From Saprospirales bacterium (GTDB lineage Bacteria > Bacteroidota > Bacteroidia > Chitinophagales > Saprospiraceae), in assembly GCA_002698985.1 (NCBI GenBank), contig PAAY01000003.1, forward strand, positions 1 to 50,506: a DNA stretch of 50,506 bases, written 5' to 3'. A model generated the notes under the pieces. The model was given only the letters and a program-made list of their open reading frames with translations. It had not been told where the DNA came from and did not search any database. The stretch's first letter is position 1. Every line of letters begins with the position of its first letter. This document shows positions 33,901-42,114 of this stretch, piece by piece. A program made the position numbers and the translations under genes.

Positions 33901-35259
33901 ATGGAAATCCTAACCAAAGCAACCAACTACTCATTAGCAGAGTTCCTCCAGCTCATCAAGAACAGGAACCCAAACGAACCCGAATTCCTTCAGGCAGTTA
34001 CAGAATGGGCTGAAAACATCCTTCCCTTTGTAAATGCCAATCCGAAATACCAGAATGCGGCACTCATCGAAAGGTTGACTGAGCCCGACAGGGTGATTTC
34101 CTTCCGTGTAAATTGGGTGGACGACAAAGGCAATGTACAGGTGAACCGTGGCTACCGCGTTCAATTCAACAATGCCATTGGCCCTTACAAGGGTGGTTTG
34201 CGTTTTCACCCTTCGGTAAACCAAAGCATCCTGAAATTCCTCGGCTTTGAACAGGTCTTTAAGAACAGCCTGACCACCCTGCCCATGGGCGGTGGCAAAG
34301 GCGGATCCAATTTCGACCCGAAAGGCAAGTCCGATGCAGAGGTGATGCGTTTCTGCCAGGCCTTCATGTCTGAATTGTATCGTCACATTGGGGCTGATAC
34401 TGACGTGCCAGCCGGTGACATTGGCGTTGGAGGCAGGGAAATTGGCTTTCTGTATGGAATGTATAAAAAGCTGACCCACACGCATATTGGTGTTCTCACC
34501 GGCAAAGGTCTCGATTACGGTGGCTCCCTGATACGGCCAGAAGCAACGGGTTATGGCCTGATATACTTTATGCAGGAAATGCTGAAAGCCCAGGGTGATT
34601 CCATCGAGGGTAAACGTTGCCTGGTTTCCGGTTCCGGAAATGTTGCACAGTTTGCCATCGAGAAAATCCTCGATCTCGGAGGCACTGTCCACAGTGTTTC
34701 TGATTCCAATGGCACCGTTTACGACAAGGATGGAATCGACCGTGAAAAACTTGAGTTCATCAAAGACCTCAAGAATAACAAGCGAGGCCGTATCAAGGAG
34801 TTTGCGGAGCGTTACGGTTTACTATATATGGAAGGAAAACGCCCATGGGAATTGCCTTGTGACCTGGCCTTCCCTTGCGCAACCCAGAATGAAATCGATG
34901 CAAAGGATGCGGAGACCCTCGTCAAAAACGGTTGCAAGGGAGTGGCAGAAGGTGCCAATATGCCCTGCACCAATGAAGCCATCAGCGTCTTCCAGAAAGC
35001 AGGCATCCTCTATGCTCCTGGCAAAGCTTCCAACGCCGGTGGTGTGGCCACTTCCGGTCTTGAAATGTCTCAAAACTCACTTCGCCTGAGCTGGACCAGA
35101 GACGAGGTGGATAAGAAGTTGCAGGATATCATGGTTAGCATCCACAATCAATGCGTGACCTACGGCAAAGACGGCGACAAGATTGATTACGTGAAAGGAG
35201 CCAACATTGCCGGATTTGTAAAAGTCGCTAACGCAATGCTGGACCAGGGAATCGTATAG
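33901..35259 (+). CDS. gdhA: Glutamate dehydrogenase, hexameric type, probably NADP-specific
   Basis: A 452-residue enzyme interconverting 2-oxoglutarate plus ammonia and glutamate. The start at 33901 (MEILTKATNYS) is chosen over 33856. Motifs: PYKGGLRFHPSVN, LTTLPMGGGKGGSNFDPKG, the loop DTDVPAGDIGVGGREIG, the dinucleotide fold VSGSGNVAQFAIEK, and NAGGVATSGLEMSQ. Length and motifs fit the NADP-linked assimilatory class. A terminator follows the stop at 35287-35318. Confidence 0.95.
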   Translation: MEILTKATNYSLAEFLQLIKNRNPNEPEFLQAVTEWAENILPFVNANPKYQNAALIERLTEPDRVISFRVNWVDDKGNVQVNRGYRVQFNNAIGPYKGGLRFHPSVNQSILKFLGFEQVFKNSLTTLPMGGGKGGSNFDPKGKSDAEVMRFCQAFMSELYRHIGADTDVPAGDIGVGGREIGFLYGMYKKLTHTHIGVLTGKGLDYGGSLIRPEATGYGLIYFMQEMLKAQGDSIEGKRCLVSGSGNVAQFAIEKILDLGGTVHSVSDSNGTVYDKDGIDREKLEFIKDLKNNKRGRIKEFAERYGLLYMEGKRPWELPCDLAFPCATQNEIDAKDAETLVKNGCKGVAEGANMPCTNEAISVFQKAGILYAPGKASNAGGVATSGLEMSQNSLRLSWTRDEVDKKLQDIMVSIHNQCVTYGKDGDKIDYVKGANIAGFVKVANAMLDQGIV

Positions 35260-35286
35260 GTTCCCCAATGAGTGAAGCATTTATGC

Positions 35287-35318
35287 AAAAGCCTTCCGGA
35301 CCGCCGGGGGGCTTTTTT
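35287..35318 (+). terminator. Intrinsic terminator of gdhA
   Basis: Hairpin with arms AAAAGCC (35287-35293) and GGCTTTTTT (35310-35318) and a GC-rich centre containing CCGG repeats, ending in a run of six T residues on the plus strand. Confidence 0.88.
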
Positions 35319-35348
35319 GTTGAAGTGTTGAGATTGTTGAAGTGTTGA
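35319..35348. repeat. Octamer repeat GTTGAAGT
   Basis: GTTGAAGT, GTTGAGATT, GTTGAAGT, GTTGAT directly after the gdhA terminator. A related GTTGAAAT octamer series occurs at 43874-43904. Confidence 0.65.
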
Positions 35349-35371
35349 TGGGGTCATGGCTTAATTCCTCC

Positions 35372-35414
35372 CCCCGATGCCGATATCCCGAAAGTTTTCG
35401 GGATCGGCACGGGG
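35372..35414. repeat. Nested palindromic element, second copy
   Basis: Outer arms CCCCGATGCCGAT (35372-35384) and ATCGGCACGGGG (35403-35414) are identical to those at 5574-5629. The inner stem is CCCGAAA (35387-35393) with TTTCGGG (35396-35402). It lies between the converging gdhA and hutU genes. Confidence 0.85.
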
Positions 35415-35422
35415 CCAACCTC

Positions 35423-37456
35423 TCAAAACAGCCCATCAAGCAAGCCTTCATCCACCAGATTGGGCAGGGTAACCTGCAAGCCCTTGGAGCGCTCCATTTC
35501 CCTTTCAATGGCGAAGCGGGCATTGGGGTTGCGGGCCCAGGAGCGGCGGGCGATGCCGTTGTTCACGTCCCAGAAGAGCATGGCTTCTAGTCGCCGTTGG
35601 GCCTCCGGGCTGCCGTCCAGTACCATGCCGAAGCCGCCGTTGATGGCCTCGCCCCAACCGACACCACCGCCATTGTGTATGCTGACCCAGGTGGCACCCC
35701 GGAAGGAATCGCCAATGACGTTGTGGATGGCCATGTCTGCGGTGTAGCGGGAGCCATCGTAGATGTTGGCCGTTTCCCGGAAGGGAGAGTCCGTTCCGCT
35801 CACATCGTGGTGGTCTCTTCCCAGCACCACCGGTCCTTTCAGTTCGCCTGCGGCAATGGCCTTGTTGAAAGCCGAGGCAATTTTGATGCGGCCCTCGGCA
35901 TCGGCGTACAGGATGCGCGATTTGGAGCCGACGATGGGCAGGTTCTTACGGGCATTTTTGATCCACAGGATGTTGTCTTTCAGTTGACCATGGATTTCGG
36001 CAGGGGCGGTGGCGTAAATTTCTTCCAACACAGCGGCAGAAATTGCATCGGTTTTGTTCAGGTCTTCCTCTTCGCCCGAGCAGCACACCCATCGGAATGG
36101 GCCAAAGCCATAGTCAAAGCACATGGGTCCCATGATGTCTTCCACATAACTTGCGTAGCGATACAAACCCCGGGTTTGATCTTTCCAGATGTCAGCACCG
36201 GCATGTCCGGCCTCCAGCAGGAAGGCATTGCCGTAATCCCAGAAGTACATGCCGCGTTCGGCCATTGCATTGACTGCCGCCACGTGCCGGATGAGCGATT
36301 TGCGAACCGCCTCTTTGAATGCCTTGCGGTCTTTGGCCAGCAGTTCCTGGGCTTCGGCGTAGGTGTAACCAACCGGGCAATAGCCCAGATCGTCCACGTT
36401 GTGGAGGCTGGTCTGGTCGCTGCCCAGTTCAATGTGCACGCCCTCTTTGACCAGTTTCTCCCACAGGTCAACGATGTTGCCGGCGTAGATCAGGGCGATG
36501 GCCTCCCGGTTTTTCCGGCATTCTTCCATTCTCCGAAGGAGGGCATCCAGGTCAGTGTAGACATTCTCCTTTTGAATATAGCCGTCGGTAATGCGCTGTT
36601 CGATGGCTTTTGGATCCACCTCTGCCACCACACCTACGGCACCCGTAATGACGGCGGCTTTGGCCTGTGCGCCAGACATCCCACCCAGGCCGGAGGTGAC
36701 ATAAATGCTGCCCCGTAGGTCGTCAGCGCCGAGCTTCATTTTTCTGCCAGCGTTCAGCAGGGTGATGGTGGTGCCGTGGACGATGCCCTGTGGCCCGATG
36801 TACATATAGGATCCGGCAGTCATCTGGCCATACTGGGTCACGCCCAGTGCATTGTATTTATTCCAGTCTTCCTTCTTCGAATAATTGGGCACCATCATGC
36901 CATTGGTCACCACAACCCTTGGCGCCTCTGCATGAGAAGGGAACAAACCCATTGGGTGCCCGGAGTACATGACCAGGGTTTGCTCATCGGTCATGTTGGC
37001 CAGGTACTGCATGGTGAGCAGGTATTGTGCCCAGTTCTGGAACACAGCGCCGTTGCCACCATAGGTGATCAGCTCGTGCGGGTGTTTGGCCACGGTGGGG
37101 TCCAGGTTGTTCTGGATCATCAGCATGATGGCCGCTGCCTGTTTCGACCGGTGCGGGTACTCGTCGATGGGCCTGGCGTACATCTCGTAGTCCGGGCGGA
37201 AGCGGTACATATATATACGTCCGTATTTTTCCAGCTCTTCGGCAAACTCGGGTGCCAGCACCTGGTGAAATTTCTTCGGAAAGTAGCGGAGTGCGTTGGC
37301 CACTGCCAGGCGTTTTTCTTCGGCCGACAGCACATCATCGATCACCCGCTTTGGGGCGTGCGACACTGTCTCTTCATAGGGTTTTGCAGGAGGCAATTCG
37401 TCAGGAATGCCTTGCAGGATGGCTTCTTTGAAGGAGATGGGTGGTTGCTTTGTCAC
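35423..37456 (-). CDS. hutU: Urocanate hydratase, long eukaryote-like form
   Basis: A 677-residue enzyme converting urocanate to 4-imidazolone-5-propionate with tightly bound NAD. Motifs: TYGGNGAVFQNWAQ, QTLVMYSGHPMGLFPSH, TAGSYMYIGPQGIVHGT, VTSGLGGMSGAQAKAA, GSDQTSLHN, RDHHDVSGTDSPFRET and HNGGGVGWGE. Many bacterial HutU proteins are about 555 residues; this one matches the roughly 676-residue length of animal urocanases and includes their extended N-terminus. No hutH, hutI or hutG gene is adjacent. A TAACTTTG box lies upstream. Confidence 0.95.
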   Translation of the reverse strand: MTKQPPISFKEAILQGIPDELPPAKPYEETVSHAPKRVIDDVLSAEEKRLAVANALRYFPKKFHQVLAPEFAEELEKYGRIYMYRFRPDYEMYARPIDEYPHRSKQAAAIMLMIQNNLDPTVAKHPHELITYGGNGAVFQNWAQYLLTMQYLANMTDEQTLVMYSGHPMGLFPSHAEAPRVVVTNGMMVPNYSKKEDWNKYNALGVTQYGQMTAGSYMYIGPQGIVHGTTITLLNAGRKMKLGADDLRGSIYVTSGLGGMSGAQAKAAVITGAVGVVAEVDPKAIEQRITDGYIQKENVYTDLDALLRRMEECRKNREAIALIYAGNIVDLWEKLVKEGVHIELGSDQTSLHNVDDLGYCPVGYTYAEAQELLAKDRKAFKEAVRKSLIRHVAAVNAMAERGMYFWDYGNAFLLEAGHAGADIWKDQTRGLYRYASYVEDIMGPMCFDYGFGPFRWVCCSGEEEDLNKTDAISAAVLEEIYATAPAEIHGQLKDNILWIKNARKNLPIVGSKSRILYADAEGRIKIASAFNKAIAAGELKGPVVLGRDHHDVSGTDSPFRETANIYDGSRYTADMAIHNVIGDSFRGATWVSIHNGGGVGWGEAINGGFGMVLDGSPEAQRRLEAMLFWDVNNGIARRSWARNPNARFAIEREMERSKGLQVTLPNLVDEGLLDGLF

Positions 37457-37517
37457 GGTATGGAAATATTTGGCTGGTTCAAAAGAAAAGGTGGAAAAAG
37501 GCCACCATGTGCGCCTG

Positions 37518-37525
37518 CAAAGTTA
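37518..37525 (-). promoter_or_regulatory. Bacteroidota -7 box (TAACTTTG)
   Basis: On the minus strand TAACTTTG matches TAnnTTTG, 62 bases before the hutU ATG at 37456. No clear -33 TTG at normal spacing was seen. Confidence 0.45.
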
Positions 37526-37617
37526 GCTTTTGCGGAATACTTTGCGGAGCTGAATGTGATATGAAAACCCGAGAGGGCAGGGGAGGGCAGCCCTGCCTTT
37601 TGCGACGACAAAACGAA

Positions 37618-37650
37618 AAGCCCTGCGCAGCGTGATGCCATGCAGGGCTT
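37618..37650 (-). terminator. Intrinsic terminator of the rplU-rpmA operon
   Basis: Perfect 9-bp stem AAGCCCTGC (37618-37626) / GCAGGGCTT (37642-37650). On the minus strand the stem is followed by TTCGTTTTGT. It lies 40 bases after the rpmA stop codon. A second hairpin (GGCAGGG/CCCTGCC, 37576-37597) lies further downstream. Confidence 0.85.
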
Positions 37651-37690
37651 GATCGTTCTTCTGTATGCTTTGCCTGTCTAAGGCAGTGTA

Positions 37691-38413
37691 TTATTCAGTG
37701 CGACCACCTTTGAGGCTGTCTTGCAATTCCTTCAGTTCGTCCCATTTGCCTTCGGCGGCCAATGCAGCCTGCTGTGGCCAGGTAGTTGGGTCGTGCATTT
37801 GATAGCGTGAACCTTGTTCTGCCAGGATCTCTTTGATTTTCTCAGGATCAGTGGCGGCCAGTTCTGCAAAGGTTGCAATGCCGTTGTCGGTGAGGATGGA
37901 AGCGATCTTCGGACCAATGCCTTCGATCTTCTTCAGGTCATCCTTTTTGGCTTTTGCAGGAGCTTTGGCAGCTTTTTTCTCTGCTTTGGGCTCTTCCTTT
38001 TTTTCTGCTTTGGCTTCAGCCTTGGGAGCTTCCTTAGCCGGAGTTTCTTCTTTAGCCGGAGCTTCAGGCGCAGCAGCTACCGGTTCTTCCACAACCGGTT
38101 TGGGAGCTGGCTTTGCCTTTTTGGGCTTTTCAACTTTAGCTACGGTTTCCTGTACATCGTCAAAAGGCAGAACGGAAACGAAAGTCCATCCTCTGCGGCC
38201 TTTGCGGAAAGAAACAATGCCATCAACTTTTGCGTGGATGGTGTAGTCTTTACCGAAGTAAGTGTTCTGGCCAGTGTGGAATTTGGTGCCACGCTGACGA
38301 ATGATGATGTTGCCGGCACGAGCCAGCTGACCACCGTAGAGTTTCACACCGAGACGTTTACTGATACTATCCCGGCCGTTCTGAGTTGAACCTTCACCTT
38401 TTTTATGTGCCAT
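37691..38413 (-). CDS. rpmA: Ribosomal protein L27 with C-terminal helix-hairpin-helix extension
   Basis: A 240-residue protein. Residues 1-88 are standard L27 ([54 protein letters not shown]), a 50S protein near the peptidyl transferase centre. L27 normally ends near residue 85-95. Here a low-complexity Ala/Lys/Glu/Pro linker (about 95-157) leads to a helix-hairpin-helix type domain (158-240): [20 protein letters not shown], then [20 protein letters not shown]. In some Bacteroidota I recall this domain at the C-terminus of L21; here L21 is of normal length. The frame is open throughout, so it is a real fusion. Confidence 0.95.
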   Translation of the reverse strand: MAHKKGEGSTQNGRDSISKRLGVKLYGGQLARAGNIIIRQRGTKFHTGQNTYFGKDYTIHAKVDGIVSFRKGRRGWTFVSVLPFDDVQETVAKVEKPKKAKPAPKPVVEEPVAAAPEAPAKEETPAKEAPKAEAKAEKKEEPKAEKKAAKAPAKAKKDDLKKIEGIGPKIASILTDNGIATFAELAATDPEKIKEILAEQGSRYQMHDPTTWPQQAALAAEGKWDELKELQDSLKGGRTE

Positions 38414-38496
38414 TTTCTTTTACTGTTTTCAGGTTAAACTTAGGCGCTGGCTGCGGTGCTCTTGTCAAACCACGCAGGCCATGGCGCAGGATTGCA

Positions 38497-38811
38497 TCAG
38501 GCCCCGATGCTTTCGATTTTGATTTTCGAAAATTGCTGGCGGTGACCATTCTTCACCCGGTAGCCCTTGCGGCGCTTTTTCTTGAAAACGATGACCTTGT
38601 CACCCTTTACAAGTGGTTCCAGAATGGTAGCGCTTACTTTGGCGCCCTTCACGATCGGCGTGCCTACTTTCACGGAGCCGTCCTTTTCGACGAGCAATAC
38701 ATCGTCGAAAGTAACCTTGTCTCCCTGAGCGGCTTCTAACCGGTGGACGAAGATCTCCTGACCTTCTGTCACTTTAAACTGCTGACCGGCTATGGTTACG
38801 ATTGCGAACAT
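38497..38811 (-). CDS. rplU: 50S ribosomal protein L21
   Basis: A 104-residue ribosomal protein that binds 23S rRNA. Signature MFAIVTIAGQQFKVTEGQEI, then DDVLLV and KVIVFKKKRRKGYRVKNGHR near the C-terminus. Length is normal, with no extension. It is the first gene of the rplU-rpmA operon, 83 bases before rpmA. Confidence 0.97.
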   Translation of the reverse strand: MFAIVTIAGQQFKVTEGQEIFVHRLEAAQGDKVTFDDVLLVEKDGSVKVGTPIVKGAKVSATILEPLVKGDKVIVFKKKRRKGYRVKNGHRQQFSKIKIESIGA

Positions 38812-38892
38812 GTCTAAAGATTTTGTCAGTGAATTCAGACCGATGAATCAGCGTTGAAACGGGAAACACCGGCGCTGCTTGAAAAACGGCCG

Positions 38893-38900
38893 CAAAGATA
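38893..38900 (-). promoter_or_regulatory. Bacteroidota promoter (-7 TATCTTTG) of rplU-rpmA
   Basis: On the minus strand TATCTTTG matches TAnnTTTG, and TTGG lies about 20 bases upstream as a -33 element. The distance to the rplU ATG (38811) is about 80 bases, leaving a leader that could be involved in ribosomal protein control. Confidence 0.65.
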
Positions 38901-39008
38901 ACAGGCCATTAGGGTAAATCCCAATTTTTGAACTCAAAAAACCTGCTCCCCAATTTTGCCCGAAGGACAAGCCTTCAAAAAACTCTCAAAAACCCTTCAA
39001 AAACTCAA

Positions 39009-39039
39009 CGACTGACAGCACTCCGGGTGCTGTCAGTCG
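39009..39039 (-). terminator. Strong hairpin terminator after the TonB-dependent-type receptor
   Basis: Perfect 13-bp stem CGACTGACAGCAC (39009-39021) / GTGCTGTCAGTCG (39027-39039) with a 5-base loop TCCGG. On the minus strand it is followed by TTGAGTTTTTG; on the plus strand it is followed by CAAAAAA. Surrounding sequence is rich in CTCAAAAAC-type words. Confidence 0.85.
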
Positions 39040-39075
39040 CAAAAAACCTTCTCAAAAACCACAAAAACCCTCTTC

Positions 39076-41553
39076 TCAAAAGTTCTGCTCACCGTTGCCG
39101 TCGCCTTTGAGGTCGTCATTCTTCACCCTGCTGCGGCGCTCTTTGGCTTTGAAGTCCAATTTACCGAAGCGATAGTTGAAACTGAGGGCATAGGAGCGGA
39201 AGGGGTACTCGAATTTGCTGATCTGGTAGAAGTCATCGCCTTCCAGGTCGGAATCGAAATGCAATGCCCGGTGGAAAGGATTGGCAATGCGGATGCCCAG
39301 GCTGCCCCTTTTGTTGAAGAGGTCTTGCTGGAAACCGATGCTGTACATCCAGAAAGTGGCCTGGGTTCCCTGCAGGGTGACCCTCGGTGTGCGGATCATG
39401 GCCCACAGCTCCACTTTGGTTTGTTTGGAGATGGAAAGGGTGCTGCTCAGGAAGGAGTTCATTTCATAACCGGTGTTGCTGGCATCGAAACCATTGATCT
39501 GACCTTTGAGGCTGGCCCGGCGGATGTCCACATTTCCCCTTAATTGCCACACTTCTTTGATGGTGCCGCTTCCGAAAATGCCGAGACCCACTGAATTGTC
39601 CGTGCCGGCATTGTCGTAGGTGGTGATCGAGATGGAGTCCACATCCAGGATTCGCTGGATGACGTCGTTGGTGTGGCGGTAGTACATGCTCACGTTGACG
39701 ACCACTCCTTTGAAAAAGGTGTTGTAACCCGTTTCGAAGTTGTGCGACAATTCCGGTTTTACCTGTGGATTACCGAAGGTGATGTTGTTCCTGTCCTGCT
39801 GGTCCACATACGGATTGATGAAGCGAAGGCTGGGGCGTTGGATGCGCTGGTTGTAGCTGAACTTGACGCTGGAGAAGCCTTTCAGCTTGCGGGAAACCGT
39901 GATGCTGGGCAGCAGGTTGGAATAGCTGTTGGTGAAGGTGTTTTCAGTGTATCTGAAATTGCCGTCTATTTCGGTCCGCTCGTAGCGGGTGCCGGCCAGC
40001 AATCCGTATTTCTCTCCCAGTTTGGCATTCAGTGAAATGTAGCCCGCATAGACGTTCTGGTCGTAATTGAACTCATCAGAGCGACTGAAATCCCTTTCGT
40101 AAATGCCGGTGTCGAAGTTGTAGGCGTCGAAGGCGAAGTCGCTGTTGATGTTCCTGAGAATGGCTTTGGCTCCTGTCTCCAGTTTGACGGCTTTGCTGAA
40201 TGGGTGGATGTAATCTGTCTGAAAAGTGGTTTCCAGGTTCAGGCCGTCGTTTTTGCTCTTCTCATCGATGTTGAGGTACTCCCAGTTGCCTGTTTGCAGG
40301 AGCTTGTTGTCGGCAGTGCTGATATCACCGTTCAACTGAAACGAGATGCTGAACTCCCTTTCGCTGTTCGGGTATTTCTTGATGTAATCGGTGGTCCAGT
40401 CGAAGCGGCTGTTCAGCGTTTTGGACTTGTTGTTCCGGTTTGAGATTTCTTCGATGTCGTCGTAGCGGAGGGTGGCATCGGTGTTTCCGTCCCGGTCGAA
40501 AGTGAAGCCGCCGAAAGAAATGCTCGAATTGATCGAGTTGTAGGCGTTGATGTCGTAATAGGCACCGAAATTACCCCTGAAACCGAGGCGGCTGCTTTCG
40601 GTTTTGCCGTACTGGGTGAAGTTGGGTTCCTGCCGGACGCCGTCCACCAACGCGCCCCTTTCGAATTCAAAAATTCCGTCTCTCGGGAAGGAGTAAACGG
40701 CAAAAGCCCCGCCGTTGACGCCGAAACGGCCTTTGGCGGCATTGAGGTTCAGCGAGGAGGTGCTCTGGCGGTTGCCAGGTGCCAGGTTCAGGGAGCCGGT
40801 GAAACCGTCCACCCGGCTTTTCTTCGTAATGATGTTGATGATGCCTGCAGTGCCTTCGCCATCGTAGCGGGCGGAGGGGGCGGTGATGACTTCCACGCTT
40901 TTGATCTGGTCGGCGGGGAACATTTTCAGCGCATCGGCCACGTTGCCGTTGAACATGCTGCTGGGCTTGCCATTGATGAGGATGCGCACGTTGGAGGAGC
41001 CTCGCAGGCTTACATTGCCATCGAGGTCAACACTCAACAGGGGCACCTTGCGAAGCAAGTCGGTGGCATCGCCAGAGCCCAGCGTCACGTCTTTATCTGC
41101 ATTGTAAACGATGCGGTCGATCTTGTTTTCGACCACCGAGGCTTCCCCGGTGACGGTGGCCTCTGCCAGCATTAGCTCAGAGGGGCGCAGGCTGATGGTT
41201 TCGATGTCGAAGTCGGGTTTTTCTCCGGTGAGCTTGACGCCGTCTATCACTTTGGAGTCATAGCCCAGGAAAGAGATGTGCACCTTGTATTCTCCCAGTT
41301 TTTCCGAAGGGAATTTAAATTCACCTTTTTCGTCGGTAACGGTGCCGTTCACTTCTTTGCCGGACTTGGCATCGATGAGAACAATGGAGGCATATTCCAC
41401 CGGCACATTGGTGACGGAGTCTAGAACGGTACCGGTGATTTTACCGGTAATGGAGGATTGCTGGTTGCCGCCCCAGTTGCCTCTTTGGGGTTGTTGGGCA
41501 AGGGCGGTGATTGCCACAAAAGTGGCGATGAGAAATGTCAAAATTTTGGTCAT
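39076..41553 (-). CDS. Outer membrane receptor: carboxypeptidase-regulatory-like domain, plug and beta-barrel
   Basis: An 825-residue outer membrane protein. The start at 41553 gives signal peptide MTKILTFLIATFVAITALAQ. Residues about 35-125 form a carboxypeptidase-regulatory-like domain (ITGKITGTVLDSVTNVPVEY, EYKVHISFLGY). A plug-like domain follows with DLLRKVPLLSVDLDGNVSLR and GSSNVRILINGKP, then IKSVEVITAPSARYDGEGTA. The rest is an outer-membrane barrel ending in YALSFNYRFGKLDFK. It fits the outer membrane beta-barrel family related to TonB-dependent receptors. No TonB box is evident and no SusD partner is adjacent. Ligand unknown. Confidence 0.88.
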   Translation of the reverse strand: MTKILTFLIATFVAITALAQQPQRGNWGGNQQSSITGKITGTVLDSVTNVPVEYASIVLIDAKSGKEVNGTVTDEKGEFKFPSEKLGEYKVHISFLGYDSKVIDGVKLTGEKPDFDIETISLRPSELMLAEATVTGEASVVENKIDRIVYNADKDVTLGSGDATDLLRKVPLLSVDLDGNVSLRGSSNVRILINGKPSSMFNGNVADALKMFPADQIKSVEVITAPSARYDGEGTAGIINIITKKSRVDGFTGSLNLAPGNRQSTSSLNLNAAKGRFGVNGGAFAVYSFPRDGIFEFERGALVDGVRQEPNFTQYGKTESSRLGFRGNFGAYYDINAYNSINSSISFGGFTFDRDGNTDATLRYDDIEEISNRNNKSKTLNSRFDWTTDYIKKYPNSEREFSISFQLNGDISTADNKLLQTGNWEYLNIDEKSKNDGLNLETTFQTDYIHPFSKAVKLETGAKAILRNINSDFAFDAYNFDTGIYERDFSRSDEFNYDQNVYAGYISLNAKLGEKYGLLAGTRYERTEIDGNFRYTENTFTNSYSNLLPSITVSRKLKGFSSVKFSYNQRIQRPSLRFINPYVDQQDRNNITFGNPQVKPELSHNFETGYNTFFKGVVVNVSMYYRHTNDVIQRILDVDSISITTYDNAGTDNSVGLGIFGSGTIKEVWQLRGNVDIRRASLKGQINGFDASNTGYEMNSFLSSTLSISKQTKVELWAMIRTPRVTLQGTQATFWMYSIGFQQDLFNKRGSLGIRIANPFHRALHFDSDLEGDDFYQISKFEYPFRSYALSFNYRFGKLDFKAKERRSRVKNDDLKGDGNGEQNF

Positions 41554-41755
41554 GGTCGGATGATTCAAGTTTCAAATACAGGCCAATGAACACAGTTTGG
41601 TGAAATTGGTTGCGAAGGTGCAGTCTGTTTTTCTCAATTTTCATGACAAAATGGTGACAAAAGTCATTTCTTCAGGGTGAGCAGGCTCATCTCCATGCGG
41701 ATTGTCAGTTTCTACCTTGCGCCCAGTCATTGTTTAACCATAAAACTCTCTCATC

Positions 41756-41980
41756 ATGAAGCTGTACGCAACAAATCTTGCAGAAATGGTCCTTCGGTTT
41801 TACATCATGATGGCTGTCATTATCATCGCCGGTTTCACCGGGCAATGGTGGCTGGCCATTGTTGGTTTCGTGGTTTTCTTCGCTGCACTCACAGGGGCGA
41901 AGCTTCGTGATGCACAAAGTAAAGAAGGTGGAAAAAGGATCCACATGTCAACAGATGATCAGTCTCGCAAGGCCATGTAA
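41756..41980 (+). CDS. YgaP-type (DUF2892) small membrane protein
   Basis: A 74-residue membrane protein with two hydrophobic segments (YIMMAVIIIAGFTGQ and WWLAIVGFVVFFAALTGA) and a charged C-terminal tail. The N-terminal NLAEMVLRF and the tail suit the DUF2892 family, where the helix pair is often joined to a rhodanese domain; here it stands alone. Function unknown. A strong terminator follows. Confidence 0.75.
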   Translation: MKLYATNLAEMVLRFYIMMAVIIIAGFTGQWWLAIVGFVVFFAALTGAKLRDAQSKEGGKRIHMSTDDQSRKAM

Positions 41981-42007
41981 CATTGCTTTGCAGATTGGGC
42001 CATTCAA

Positions 42008-42046
42008 GAAAATAGCCGGTTGGCAAGGTGCTGACCGGCTATTTTC
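42008..42046 (+). terminator. Intrinsic terminator
   Basis: Perfect 13-bp stem GAAAATAGCCGGT (42008-42020) / ACCGGCTATTTTC (42034-42046) with a 13-base loop. The TTTTC in the right arm makes it a classical terminator for the 41756 gene and, in part, a bidirectional one. Confidence 0.88.
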
Positions 42047-42114
42047 ATGTCCGGATGGCTGGTATTTTTTTACACCTTTGTGCCATTCTGAAAATTTATA
42101 CAAACAACTCATCG

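Noticed and set aside
37691-38413. Frameshift or annotation error as the cause of the long L27
   Set aside because: The frame is open, and the extension is a coherent linker plus HhH domain ending in a natural stop before a terminator.
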